A stretch of 64,000 bases of DNA from assembly GCA_023394965.1 (NCBI GenBank), contig JAEWZX010000001.1:1-64000 (forward strand), in the 5' to 3' direction. Both the position numbers and the translations under genes were made by a program. Shown one piece after another: positions 1-8,334 of this stretch. Each line of letters opens with the position of its first letter. Position 1 is the first letter of the stretch. The notes below the pieces were generated by a model. It saw only the letters and a list, made by a program, of their open reading frames with translations. It was not told the DNA's origin and did no database searches. This DNA is from Pseudomonadota bacterium. Lineage in GTDB: Bacteria; Pseudomonadota; Alphaproteobacteria; Sphingomonadales; Sphingomonadaceae.

Positions 1-192
1 GGCCTGCGTGTAATTGAGCGTGAAGAGCTCTTTCAGCTTCGGGATGATCACATCGTTCAGGGACGTGATGCCGCCGAAGATGAAGAACAGGCCGAACACG
101 AAATAGTTCAGCCCCGGCGCATGAATGCCAGTGCCGCCATCCTCGACCACAGCCGGGTCCGTGCTCGTCGCAACTTCAGGGGCCAGTGCCAT
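1..192 (-). CDS. FucP-type sugar MFS transporter, N-terminal part (cut by window edge)
   Basis: Only the first 64 residues are in the window; the gene continues past base 1. A polar N-terminus is followed by a first membrane segment (about residues 29-42) and the segment GGITSLNDVIIPKLKELF. That is the first-helix signature of FucP/GluP-type sugar:proton symporters (F-x-F-G-x-x-T-x-x-N-D-x-x-x-P). The ATG at 192 has an AGGA ribosome site nine bases upstream. It lies 113 bases downstream of the GH3 gene on the same strand with no hairpin between, so both are probably cotranscribed and this protein would import the sugar that GH3 releases. The sugar itself cannot be read from this fragment. Family assignment is fairly sure despite the truncation. 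Confidence 0.8.
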   Translation of the reverse strand, partial: MALAPEVATSTDPAVVEDGGTGIHAPGLNYFVFGLFFIFGGITSLNDVIIPKLKELFTLNYTQA

Positions 193-305
193 CTCAGTAA
201 TCCTCCCAGGTGCGCCCGCGCCGGCTGCAACAAGGCGTTGATCTTGTTTTCAACTGTGTGCCAGCCTTTTGACGCTACACAAAGTGAATACGATTTCGCG
301 GCCCC

Positions 306-2708
306 TCAGAATGAGCAGGCTGTCCCTTCCGCAACGTCCTCGCGCGTGATGCTCGAAATACGGAAAGTGATATCGCCCGCAGTCTCGAAGCGGATGCGAT
401 TACCCAGACCCGGTGCGCAGGTATCGGTGATCAACATCTCGCGCCATCCTTTGCCCAAGGCGAGTGCGAAATGGTCGGTTAGGTCAACTACAGCATCTTC
501 GCCCACACGCAACGCGACGGGTGCAGTCGGGCGCGAGACCACCTCATAGGCGATGCGGTAGGCGCCACCGCTATCGCGGTCTTGAGACAGGCCAAAGCGC
601 GAGCCGGCTCGCATGGAAATTTCACGCGCATCCTCCTGCGCATTTCTGTCGATGCCACGGACCCGCACGCCTGCGTCGGTGAGGTCGCCGCGCATCTGGG
701 CCAGATATTCGCCTTCTCCCTCGACATTGGGCTTCACAGCGAACGCATATGTGCCATCGGCCAGGCGTCCCGCTTCAAACAGAGCGCGCGAGGGCCCAGC
801 AAGAAGCGGTGCGCAATCTTCGTCGAGCTGCGAGGTAGCTGAAGTGTCGGATAGCGACCGGCCGTATCCTACCGGGAAGAGCGCGCCTTCAGGGCCGTTG
901 ATCGGTCCGGAATCACATGCTGCCGGCCAGCTGAAGGAAAGCTTGCCGGTAGCGGGCGTTGCGCCGGTCAGAACGTCGGCAACGCCTGCGCCTTCGCTAC
1001 CTGGCAGCCATGACGCGACGAAGGCATCCGCGAGATTCATTTCGCGATTCACCCACATCGGGCGGCCCGACAGGAAGACTGCAACGGTAGGCACCCCATC
1101 GGCCCTGAACTTGCGGAGCAGGCTGAGCCCCTCTTCGTCGGTAAAGCCCAAATGCTTCCGGTCGCCCGCAAATTCGGCATATGGCTCTTCGCCGAAAACG
1201 ACGACGGCCACATCGGGCTTCACAGAATAATTGCCGTCCGGTGCGAGCGTGGCGTTACCGCCATTTTCTTTCACCGCTGTTTCGAGTCCCTTCCAGATAG
1301 AAGTTGCGCCGGGGAAATAGCTGTTGTCGAGATCGCCGCCGCCCTGCCAAGTGAGCGTCCAGCCGCCAGCCGCCTGAGCGATGTCGTCGGCCGCGCTCCC
1401 GGAGACGAGGATATTTGCGCCTTTTTTGAGCGGCAGGACGCCGTTGTTTTTCAGCAGTACCTGCGACTTCGCAACTGCCTCACGCGCGATCGTGCGGTGC
1501 TCGGCCGAGCCGAGCAATTCATATCGCCCGGCGTTCGGACGGTCCGAAGGCTTGGTGAATTCATCGAGCAGGCCTGCACGCATTTTGACGCGCAAGATGC
1601 GGCCAACCGCTTCATCAAGCCGGGCCATGGGGATTGTGCCATCCCGAACTTGTGCGATCGTGGTTTCGAGCAGCCCTTTCCAGTCGTCGGGCACCATGTA
1701 GATATCGAGTCCGGCAAGCAGTGATTGTGGACAGTCCGTGTTGGTACAACCCGCAACCTGACCGTGTCCGTTCCAGTCACCCACGACAAGGCCGTCGAAG
1801 CCGAGTTCGCCGCGCAAAACATCCGTCAACAGGTCCTTGTTCCCATGCATCTTCTGGCCATTGATCGAATTGAAACTTGCCATAATCGCTTCAACGCCAG
1901 CATCGATGGCTGCCGGGTAGGGGGCGGCATGAATTTTCTTCAGTGCCTCGATATCGCCTGTGACTTCGCCCTGATCGACGCCCTGATCGGTGCCGCCGTC
2001 GCCGAAGAAGTGCTTGGCCGTGGCGATAACATGGCCGTCTCTCAACCGGTTGGGATCGCCTTTGCGGCCCTGAAGGCCTTCGACCAGTGCTGCGCCGAGC
2101 GGAGCCACAATCGCCGGGTCTTCGGAATAGCTTTCGTAAGTGCGCCCCCAGCGGTCATCCTGGGCCACGGCCACAGTAGGTGAGAAATTCCAGTCAATAC
2201 CGGTGACTTCGATTTCGACTGCAGTTGCCTCGCCGATACGGCGGATCAGATCGGCATCCCGCGTTGCGCCAAGGCCGATATTGTGTGGGAAAATGGTTGC
2301 GCGGATTATGTTGGTGTGGCCGTGAACGGCATCGGTACCCCACATCGTCGGGATAAGCGGTTCGCCGTTTTGCATGGGCTCGATCGAGGCAAGGTACATT
2401 TCATCCGCAAGCTTGAGCCATTCGCTGGCTTCGGCATATTCGTCCCCATAAGGACCGCCATTCCCGCCGTTGAGATAGCTGCCGAAACGATAGCGGCGCA
2501 TGTCTTCGGCGGTGAAGCTGTTGATCTGTGGCTGAATCAGCTGAGCAACCTTGCGCTCGATGCTCATGCGCGACACCACATCGGCTATGCGGGCATCCTC
2601 GTTCGATGAGGTAGCTTCCATTGCCTGGGTGCTTTCGACGCCGGCTTGCGGAATGGTGCAACCTGCCAGTGCTACACAGGCCGCAGAGGCCCACAACAAT
2701 GCTTTCAT
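306..2708 (-). CDS. Glycoside hydrolase family 3 lipoprotein (exo-beta-glucosidase type)
   Basis: An 800-residue GH3 enzyme expected to release glucose from beta-glucans or cello/laminari-oligosaccharides in the periplasm. The N-terminus is a lipoprotein signal with lipobox LAGC (Cys17). The GH3 N-terminal barrel spans roughly residues 40-390: the KH motif is AKHFFGDGG near 231-239, and the catalytic nucleophile is Asp311 in LVVGDWNGHG. The alpha/beta sandwich domain (about 410-620) is followed by a C-terminal carbohydrate-binding-like region, as in 800-residue exo-1,3/1,4-glucanases of Xanthomonas and Caulobacter. The start has a GGGAGAGG ribosome site. A LacI-type operator sits 30 bases upstream. 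Its neighbours (MFS permease, LacI repressor, FucP-type permease) support a glycan role. Linkage specificity is inferred, not seen. Confidence 0.93.
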   Translation of the reverse strand: MKALLWASAACVALAGCTIPQAGVESTQAMEATSSNEDARIADVVSRMSIERKVAQLIQPQINSFTAEDMRRYRFGSYLNGGNGGPYGDEYAEASEWLKLADEMYLASIEPMQNGEPLIPTMWGTDAVHGHTNIIRATIFPHNIGLGATRDADLIRRIGEATAVEIEVTGIDWNFSPTVAVAQDDRWGRTYESYSEDPAIVAPLGAALVEGLQGRKGDPNRLRDGHVIATAKHFFGDGGTDQGVDQGEVTGDIEALKKIHAAPYPAAIDAGVEAIMASFNSINGQKMHGNKDLLTDVLRGELGFDGLVVGDWNGHGQVAGCTNTDCPQSLLAGLDIYMVPDDWKGLLETTIAQVRDGTIPMARLDEAVGRILRVKMRAGLLDEFTKPSDRPNAGRYELLGSAEHRTIAREAVAKSQVLLKNNGVLPLKKGANILVSGSAADDIAQAAGGWTLTWQGGGDLDNSYFPGATSIWKGLETAVKENGGNATLAPDGNYSVKPDVAVVVFGEEPYAEFAGDRKHLGFTDEEGLSLLRKFRADGVPTVAVFLSGRPMWVNREMNLADAFVASWLPGSEGAGVADVLTGATPATGKLSFSWPAACDSGPINGPEGALFPVGYGRSLSDTSATSQLDEDCAPLLAGPSRALFEAGRLADGTYAFAVKPNVEGEGEYLAQMRGDLTDAGVRVRGIDRNAQEDAREISMRAGSRFGLSQDRDSGGAYRIAYEVVSRPTAPVALRVGEDAVVDLTDHFALALGKGWREMLITDTCAPGLGNRIRFETAGDITFRISSITREDVAEGTACSF

Positions 2709-2737
2709 AATCCTCTCCCTCGGAGCCCAACTTGATT

Positions 2738-2751
2738 GGGAACGTTATCAA
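2738..2751 (-). promoter_or_regulatory. Putative LacI-family operator upstream of GH3
   Basis: On the minus strand this reads TTGATAACGTTCCC, centred on AACGTT. It matches 13 of 14 bases of the site at 13094-13107 before the TonB receptor gene. LacI/GalR family repressors bind such palindromes with a central CG. The obvious ligand is the LacI regulator encoded at 3967-5028. The site lies between the GH3 start and the MFS gene, where a promoter for GH3 plus FucP would be expected. Confidence 0.6.
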
Positions 2752-2789
2752 TTTGTGGGTTGGCACGCGCTTCAGGCGAGGTCAAGCGG

Positions 2790-3974
2790 CTAGGTTCGCG
2801 GCAGAGTAGCCAAGAGAAGAGCGGCAAGCCCGCACAAGGCTGAGAGCAGGATGAAAAGAGCTTCGAAGCCAAACATCGGGACAAGCGCCAAAGTGAGCCA
2901 AGGCATTATGAGCGAGGGTACGGTGTTGGTTAAATTGAACAGACCAAGATCCCGCCCGCGTGTGCGGGGTTTTGGGAGAACACGCAGTGTCTGGCTCGAA
3001 TGGAGAGCGAGAAACACGCTCGTCGAAAGGCCGAAAACAACATAACCGGCGATCGCACCGGGCATGGTGCTGGACAAGGCCATGATGACCAAGCCGACGC
3101 TTCCCACACCAGAGCCAAGGACAAGCGGCAAAATCGGGCGCAGCGCACGATCCGACCAGCGCCCCACAAGAACTGCCAGCGGAACCGAAATGCCTAGCAC
3201 CATACTGAAAATCGTGGCCGTATCGTTATCTGTAACCGTATCGTCGATGCTGACGAACCAGAACAAGAGGAAAGCAAACAAGGCCGCCTCTGCAATCTGC
3301 ACGAGCAGCCGGGCGAGCCACATTCGCGCGACAGCTGCGCGCGGATGCGATGCCGGCGATGGCGCAGTGGCTGCCTGTTCCATCAGGTGAGGCATGGGTA
3401 GAGGCCGCGCGAAAAGGAGTGCTGGGCTGACCATCAGCGCGACCAGACCCGCCACCAGCATCAGACGGGTATCTTGAGCAGCGAGCCCCGGTAACGTCAC
3501 GAGAGCGCCTGACATAGCCCCCAGGGCGGGCGATATGGCCAGAAGCCCGCCCAGCAGACCTTTCTGATGATCTGGAACGCAGTCTCCCGCCCATGCTGCC
3601 AGGGGAGCCAGCATCATGTTCAGCGCACATTGCCATATCACGATCATCGCAACCAGCGCCGGGACGGTATCGACAGAACGCATGGAAACCAGAAACAGGC
3701 TGGAAAGAACCAGCCCTCCGGCGATCCACGGACGACGCAATCCCGTGCGGTCGCTTATCCAGCCGAAAACGATATTGGCGACGCTTGCGGCAATCGCTCC
3801 CGCAAAGGCGGTATAGGCAAGGGACTGTATTTCCCTGCCTTCCGCAATTTCGTTCATCCGTAACGGAAGCAGGATAGTCAGGAAGGGGACGTAAGCCACC
3901 GCCCCGCCTGCCGCCGCGAGAGCATAGAGCCACAGGAATCGGGCCGGTTGCCCTCGCTCGAGAGGGTCAGGCAT
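2790..3974 (-). CDS. MFS transporter, probably oligosaccharide uptake
   Basis: About 394 residues with roughly twelve hydrophobic segments, the layout of a major facilitator permease. The loop after the second helix reads FGWISDRTGLRRPW, the MFS signature G-x-x-x-D-R-x-G-x-R-(R/K). I prefer the start at 3974: its ATG overlaps the LacI stop in ATGCCTGA, a typical coupled junction. An upstream in-frame start at 4013 would add 13 residues and overlap LacI more deeply. Sandwiched between a LacI repressor and a GH3 glucosidase, it probably carries the glycan or its fragments across the inner membrane. Substrate is inferred from context only. Confidence 0.85.
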   Translation of the reverse strand: MPDPLERGQPARFLWLYALAAAGGAVAYVPFLTILLPLRMNEIAEGREIQSLAYTAFAGAIAASVANIVFGWISDRTGLRRPWIAGGLVLSSLFLVSMRSVDTVPALVAMIVIWQCALNMMLAPLAAWAGDCVPDHQKGLLGGLLAISPALGAMSGALVTLPGLAAQDTRLMLVAGLVALMVSPALLFARPLPMPHLMEQAATAPSPASHPRAAVARMWLARLLVQIAEAALFAFLLFWFVSIDDTVTDNDTATIFSMVLGISVPLAVLVGRWSDRALRPILPLVLGSGVGSVGLVIMALSSTMPGAIAGYVVFGLSTSVFLALHSSQTLRVLPKPRTRGRDLGLFNLTNTVPSLIMPWLTLALVPMFGFEALFILLSALCGLAALLLATLPRT

Positions 3975-5028
3975 CGCTGTCGGCTGGTGCGAGTGCAGTC
4001 GAACCGCGGACAACCAGTTCGCCCTCCAGAATTACTGGCTTGTCGGGGTGACCATTCTTGCGCGCATCGATCAGGAGCTCCACTGCCCGCGATGCAGTTG
4101 CCGCGATAGGCTGATCCAGCGCCGTCAGCGGTGGAGTGGTAAAACGGACGATCGGCGTATTGTCGAAACTCACCAAGGAAAGATCCTGGGGAACCTTGAG
4201 GCCCCGCTCCTTGGCAACTTCCAGAGTGGCCAGCGCCATCTGATCGCTGCTGGCGATAATCGCGGTAGGGGCCTTGTCGCGATCGAGGAGTGCGCGTGCT
4301 GCTGCAAGACCACTTTCGAAACCGAAGTCGCCATGTTCGAGAAGGTCGTCGCATTCGAACTCGGCATTCATCATCGCCTCGCGCCAACCGTCCACGCGCC
4401 ATCTGGTCAGGCTGTACTCCGCCGGGCCCGAGATAAAGCCGATGCGTTTGTGGCCAAGCTCGATAAGGTGGTCGGTAGCTTTGCCGGCGAGCAATTCATC
4501 GCCCATTGTCATGGCAATACCAGGGCCGTCCTCTTTCGAGCCAATCCGCGCAAACGGAATTCCGCGATCGGCAAGCAGCCCGGTTATCTGCGAATTTTCC
4601 GAATGTGGCGGAGTAACGATCACCCCGTCCGGTTGGAGAGCGGCGATGGCCGCGCCGAGTTCTCGTTCGACATGGTCGCTATGAGTGTCGACCAGTTCGA
4701 AGATCATGCGATATCCGAGCTCCGCCGCAGTCAGCATACCACCCAGAAGCATCTGATCCACCCAATCCCGGCCATCGCGGGCCTTCCAGTCTGCAATCGT
4801 GCGATCTCGATCATTGATCGCAAGGATCAAATACGACCGCGAACCACTCATTCGCTGGGCTGCAATGGACGGAACGTAGCCCAGCTTTTCGATGCTCGCC
4901 TGCACCTTCGCTTTCATGGCTGGGCGGACATTGGGTTCATTGTTGATGACACGGCTCACCGTCTGCAGGGAAACCCCCGCATCGGCTGCAACATGTTTGA
5001 TGGTGACTGACTGGCGCCGCCGGCCCAT
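3967..5028 (-). CDS. LacI/GalR-family transcriptional repressor
   Basis: A 353-residue regulator. The N-terminal helix-turn-helix is clear at residues 8-30 (VTIKHVAADAGVSLQTVSRV), followed by the hinge region with the GYVPS element. The periplasmic-binding-protein-like sensor domain then runs to the C-terminus, with the usual PTAIIASSDQMALATLEVAK and LSLVSFDNTP segments. It lies between the second halogenase and the MFS gene on the same strand. Two matching operators (2738-2751 and 13078-13107) flank the operon, so it most likely represses the whole locus until a sugar inducer binds. No operator was seen directly before its own start. The inducer is unknown. Confidence 0.93.
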   Translation of the reverse strand: MGRRRQSVTIKHVAADAGVSLQTVSRVINNEPNVRPAMKAKVQASIEKLGYVPSIAAQRMSGSRSYLILAINDRDRTIADWKARDGRDWVDQMLLGGMLTAAELGYRMIFELVDTHSDHVERELGAAIAALQPDGVIVTPPHSENSQITGLLADRGIPFARIGSKEDGPGIAMTMGDELLAGKATDHLIELGHKRIGFISGPAEYSLTRWRVDGWREAMMNAEFECDDLLEHGDFGFESGLAAARALLDRDKAPTAIIASSDQMALATLEVAKERGLKVPQDLSLVSFDNTPIVRFTTPPLTALDQPIAATASRAVELLIDARKNGHPDKPVILEGELVVRGSTALAPADSDA

Positions 5029-5091
5029 GTGATCGATAACCCCCGAATATTCTCTCGCTAGTACGACACTGCTTGTCTTGGAAGACTGCCG

Positions 5092-6594
5092 TCAGGCTAT
5101 GGCAGCACCTTTTGCCCCGCAATATTGTGCGACATAGACGTGGTGGTCGGGCAGGCCCTTTACTGATCGCGCCACGTTTTCGCGAAGGGTTGCGAGGAAA
5201 CGGGATAGTTCCTCGTCGCTCATCTTCTTGGCTACAGGATGGAAGGTCTGCGGAACGATACCCTGACCAAGCATCACCTGAACCCAGCTGTTTTCTACAA
5301 AAAGCTCCTCGTTCTTGCGAAAAACACGTCCGGTTTCACGGAACAGTTCGATCTTTTGCGTCAGGCTGTCGGGAATATCCATCGTTGCGCACTGACGCCA
5401 GAACGGGCTGTCTCGTCGTGCAGTCGCCTTATAGTGCAGGATCAGGAAGTCACGAACCTGCACCATGTCGGTCAACTGCTGATCATTGAATTCGGTAACG
5501 TCCCGTTCGCTCACTTCACCGGCCGGCATCATCCGTAACAGGCGCAGGATTGCCCGCTGAATGAGATGGATGCTTGTTGATTCCAAGGGCTCCAGAAAAC
5601 CGGAAGATAAGCCGATGGCAATGCAATTGCGGTGCCACTGTTTGCGTCTTGCCCCCGTGATAAAGGGAATTGCGCGGGGTTCGCTAATGGCTTTGCCTTC
5701 AAGAGACGACATCAGCCGATCATGGGCGGCGTCCTGGGAGAGGTAGCGGCTGCAATACACTATCCCGTTCCCGCCGCGATGCTGCAGCGGGATCCGCCAC
5801 TGCCAACCTGCATCATGTGCTATCGCGCGGGTATAGGGCACCGGCGGCGCGGCGAGTTCCGTCTGCACGGCAATTGCGCTGTCGCAAGGCAGGTGATGCG
5901 ACCAGTTGTCATAACCGACATGCAGGGCACCTTCGATCAGCAGCGCGCGAAAGCCAGTGCAATCGACAAAGATATCTCCTTCGAGCCGCTCGCCGTTCTC
6001 AAGGCTGATCGCCGCTATATTCCCAGTCTCTCCATCAAGTTCTACCTGCGCGATCTTTCCTTCGACACGACGTGCTCCGGCTCCTTCTGCGATCCGGCGC
6101 AAGAACGCGGCGTAAGCGGTAGCGTTGAGATGGAAGGCGTAGTTCATCCGGTTGTCGGGGAGATGAGCGAACTTTCCAGCATAGGCTGCACAGAGTTCCA
6201 GGCAGTAATCCTCATAGCCGAATTCATGGCCGCGTTTCAGCCCTTCGCCCCAGAAGTGCTGGAAGCCTGCCGACCAATGGTCGCGACCTGTCGAGCCGAA
6301 AGAGTGGAAGTACTTCTCTCCCTCGTCTTTCCAGTTCTCGAACTCGATGCCGAGTTTGAAGGTTGCCTGCGTTTCACGCATGAATTCTGCTTCGTTAATG
6401 CCGAGCAGGCGATTGAACGTGATAAGCGGCGGGATCGTCGCCTCACCCACGCCAACCGTCCCGATTGCGTCGCTTTCGACCAGGGTCAGGTCGATGGCGT
6501 GCCCCATCGTTTTGGCGAGCGCGGCCGCGGTCATCCAGCCTGCCGTGCCGCCGCCGGCCACAATGATGCGGCGGGGTTTGTAATCGCTGTTCAT
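5092..6594 (-). CDS. Flavin-dependent tryptophan halogenase family protein (copy 1)
   Basis: A 500-residue protein with all hallmarks of FADH2-dependent halogenases: dinucleotide-binding GGGTAGW at residues 14-20, the essential lysine at Lys80 in ATFKLG (PrnA and RebH use Lys79), the WxWxIP motif as WQWRIP at 264-269, and the EPLEST segment at 335-340 holding the catalytic glutamate. Such enzymes make HOCl (or HOBr) from flavin hydroperoxide and pass it to the lysine. Its stop overlaps the start of nothing; its own ATG overlaps the cupin-like gene stop by four bases (ATGA), so translation is coupled. Members linked to TonB receptors and SapC are common in Caulobacter, Xanthomonas and sphingomonads. 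Their physiological substrates are mostly unknown. Confidence 0.92.
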   Translation of the reverse strand: MNSDYKPRRIIVAGGGTAGWMTAAALAKTMGHAIDLTLVESDAIGTVGVGEATIPPLITFNRLLGINEAEFMRETQATFKLGIEFENWKDEGEKYFHSFGSTGRDHWSAGFQHFWGEGLKRGHEFGYEDYCLELCAAYAGKFAHLPDNRMNYAFHLNATAYAAFLRRIAEGAGARRVEGKIAQVELDGETGNIAAISLENGERLEGDIFVDCTGFRALLIEGALHVGYDNWSHHLPCDSAIAVQTELAAPPVPYTRAIAHDAGWQWRIPLQHRGGNGIVYCSRYLSQDAAHDRLMSSLEGKAISEPRAIPFITGARRKQWHRNCIAIGLSSGFLEPLESTSIHLIQRAILRLLRMMPAGEVSERDVTEFNDQQLTDMVQVRDFLILHYKATARRDSPFWRQCATMDIPDSLTQKIELFRETGRVFRKNEELFVENSWVQVMLGQGIVPQTFHPVAKKMSDEELSRFLATLRENVARSVKGLPDHHVYVAQYCGAKGAAIA

Positions 6595-7622
6595 CGATTG
6601 AGGGTCCTGAGCAGAAAGGTACGGATCTGGCTTGCTGTTTTCGATGTGAGTGGAGACAGGATGCCGCGGGCTTTCTCAGGGATGTGTTCCGTCACTTCGG
6701 GCGGGTTTTCGAAAACGTAATGGTCGAACAAGTCTCGCCAGAACATCCGTTCTTCCCGCGGCAAATCCCGGATGGCCAGAATTGCGTGATTAAGGGCTTC
6801 CTGAGGCTGACCAAGATATGCCGGTGTGTCGCGCCACCAGTAATTGACGAGCACATTGAAGGGGGAGAGCCCTTCCACATGGTGCCACCACATCGACGGG
6901 ATATAGACAGCATCCCCCGGCTCCAGTTCAGCGATCTGCGCATGCGGTAGCGCCTTGGCGAAACGCGGATAGCGGTCGAAGTCCGGCTCATGAAAATCGA
7001 CCATGCTGACGGCACGCCCTGCCGGCGTGTTTTCGAGTGGACCGATGTACAGATTATCGAACTGTTCTGGCGGGAAGATGGTGAAACGGCGTTTGCCCAC
7101 AGCGCAGCAGGCCAGATTGCGCGGGAAATCGTTGTGCGCGGCGACTCTCGTAGAAGTACCGATCCAGATGCTGTGAAGCGGTTCCCGGTCATCGACCGGG
7201 GATGGATTGTCTTCCACAAGGCCATCAAAGAACAGCTTCATATCGACCGACGTCAGATAGATGGCCGGGGCATCGGCCCGGCCTTCATTGTCGTCAAAAC
7301 CGCGGAATATATCGGGCAGCTTTCCCCGTGCGGTGCGAAAATTCATGTCGAATTCGTCATCATAGAACAGCCGGCCATCGCGGCCCGGCTGCCCTATCGT
7401 GACGGTGAAAGGCACTGGGCGGGCTCGATCGAGAAGGTATTCCCTTGCCGCCCGTGGCGAATCCAAACCCAGCTGAACCAGGGGCCAATCTTTCACCAGC
7501 CCGCGCACAACGAAAGGTTTTGGGTTCTCGTCGAGCAAGGCCGACAGGTCCGCAGTGCTTGCCACTTTGCGCACTTCGACCTGTTTCATGTGCTCGAAAA
7601 TAGAGGGGCCAGTCTCAGCCAC
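6591..7622 (-). CDS. Cupin-like (JmjC/Cupin_8) domain protein, putative 2-oxoglutarate oxygenase
   Basis: A 343-residue protein of the cupin-8/JmjC type. The first metal-binding pair is visible as H-N-D in AAHNDFPRNLACCAVGKR. The FTIFPPEQFDNLYIGP strand and the distal histidine in WWHHVEGLSPFNVLVNYWW complete a likely Fe(II)/2-oxoglutarate site. Family members hydroxylate proteins or small molecules; which one applies here is not visible. The gene overlaps SapC upstream (8 bases) and the halogenase downstream (4 bases), so it is part of a tightly coupled operon. In related bacteria the same trio travels with TonB receptors. Confidence 0.85.
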   Translation of the reverse strand: MAETGPSIFEHMKQVEVRKVASTADLSALLDENPKPFVVRGLVKDWPLVQLGLDSPRAAREYLLDRARPVPFTVTIGQPGRDGRLFYDDEFDMNFRTARGKLPDIFRGFDDNEGRADAPAIYLTSVDMKLFFDGLVEDNPSPVDDREPLHSIWIGTSTRVAAHNDFPRNLACCAVGKRRFTIFPPEQFDNLYIGPLENTPAGRAVSMVDFHEPDFDRYPRFAKALPHAQIAELEPGDAVYIPSMWWHHVEGLSPFNVLVNYWWRDTPAYLGQPQEALNHAILAIRDLPREERMFWRDLFDHYVFENPPEVTEHIPEKARGILSPLTSKTASQIRTFLLRTLNR

Positions 7623-8334
7623 GGCTCTCCTTTGTGTCTTTTCGCGCGGCCAGTTCGGCCAGATTGGATAGTGAGGCGATGGCCATGAATATCGGCATCA
7701 AGTGCCCGTCACTCTGAAGTGAACCCAGTGCATCCGCGTCGAGAGCGCGCAGCTTATCCTCGTTGATCATATGGAAGCCGACGAGCGAGTTCTTCGATCC
7801 GTTGGTGAGCGGCACCTCGAAGACGAAGGGCTCAAGCAGTTCATAGCGCTCCAGGGCTTCGAAGAATTGAGTGCTGGTTTCGTAACCCTCGTGCAACAGA
7901 CCCAGCTTCTCGGAGATGTCTTCCAGAAAAGGAGTGAGCAGTCCCTGCTCGTCGAAGACGCGCGTTCCTTCTCCCCCTTCAGCTATGCGGGGATGGTCCA
8001 TATCGATATGGATCTGGGCTTGGCCATCATCATCGGAAGCGCGACCGACAAGAAAAGGGCGGATCGAGATCGACAGCGGAAGATAGCGCGCATCCCAGCC
8101 GGCTTCGAGCAAGAACAGGTTTTCACCGCTTTCGAAGCCGAAGAGGGCGAGGGCGCTGAAACGACCGGTGTCGTTGTCGCGCCGAAACACGATGGGATAG
8201 TGCACTTGCACCTGCCGAAATTCTTGAGGCACGATGATCGCGGCCATCACGTCATCGCCCAACGCCGCACCTGCTTCGGTATGCACACGGAGATCGGAAT
8301 GATCTGCATTGTTCAGAATTTGATGGTTGCTCAT
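7615..8334 (-). CDS. SapC family protein
   Basis: A 239-residue protein resembling the SapC family (first named from a Campylobacter S-layer locus). Typical segments are the early motif on arrival at the mature fold (QVQVHYPIVFRRD), FGFESGENLFLL, the YLPLSISIRPFLVG strand and the acidic C-terminal region. No signal peptide or membrane segment is evident. The start at 8334 overlaps the stop of the second halogenase in ATGA. Its biochemical role is not established; it is a recurrent partner of TonB receptors and tryptophan halogenases in glycan loci, which is the arrangement here. Confidence 0.85.
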   Translation of the reverse strand: MSNHQILNNADHSDLRVHTEAGAALGDDVMAAIIVPQEFRQVQVHYPIVFRRDNDTGRFSALALFGFESGENLFLLEAGWDARYLPLSISIRPFLVGRASDDDGQAQIHIDMDHPRIAEGGEGTRVFDEQGLLTPFLEDISEKLGLLHEGYETSTQFFEALERYELLEPFVFEVPLTNGSKNSLVGFHMINEDKLRALDADALGSLQSDGHLMPIFMAIASLSNLAELAARKDTKESRG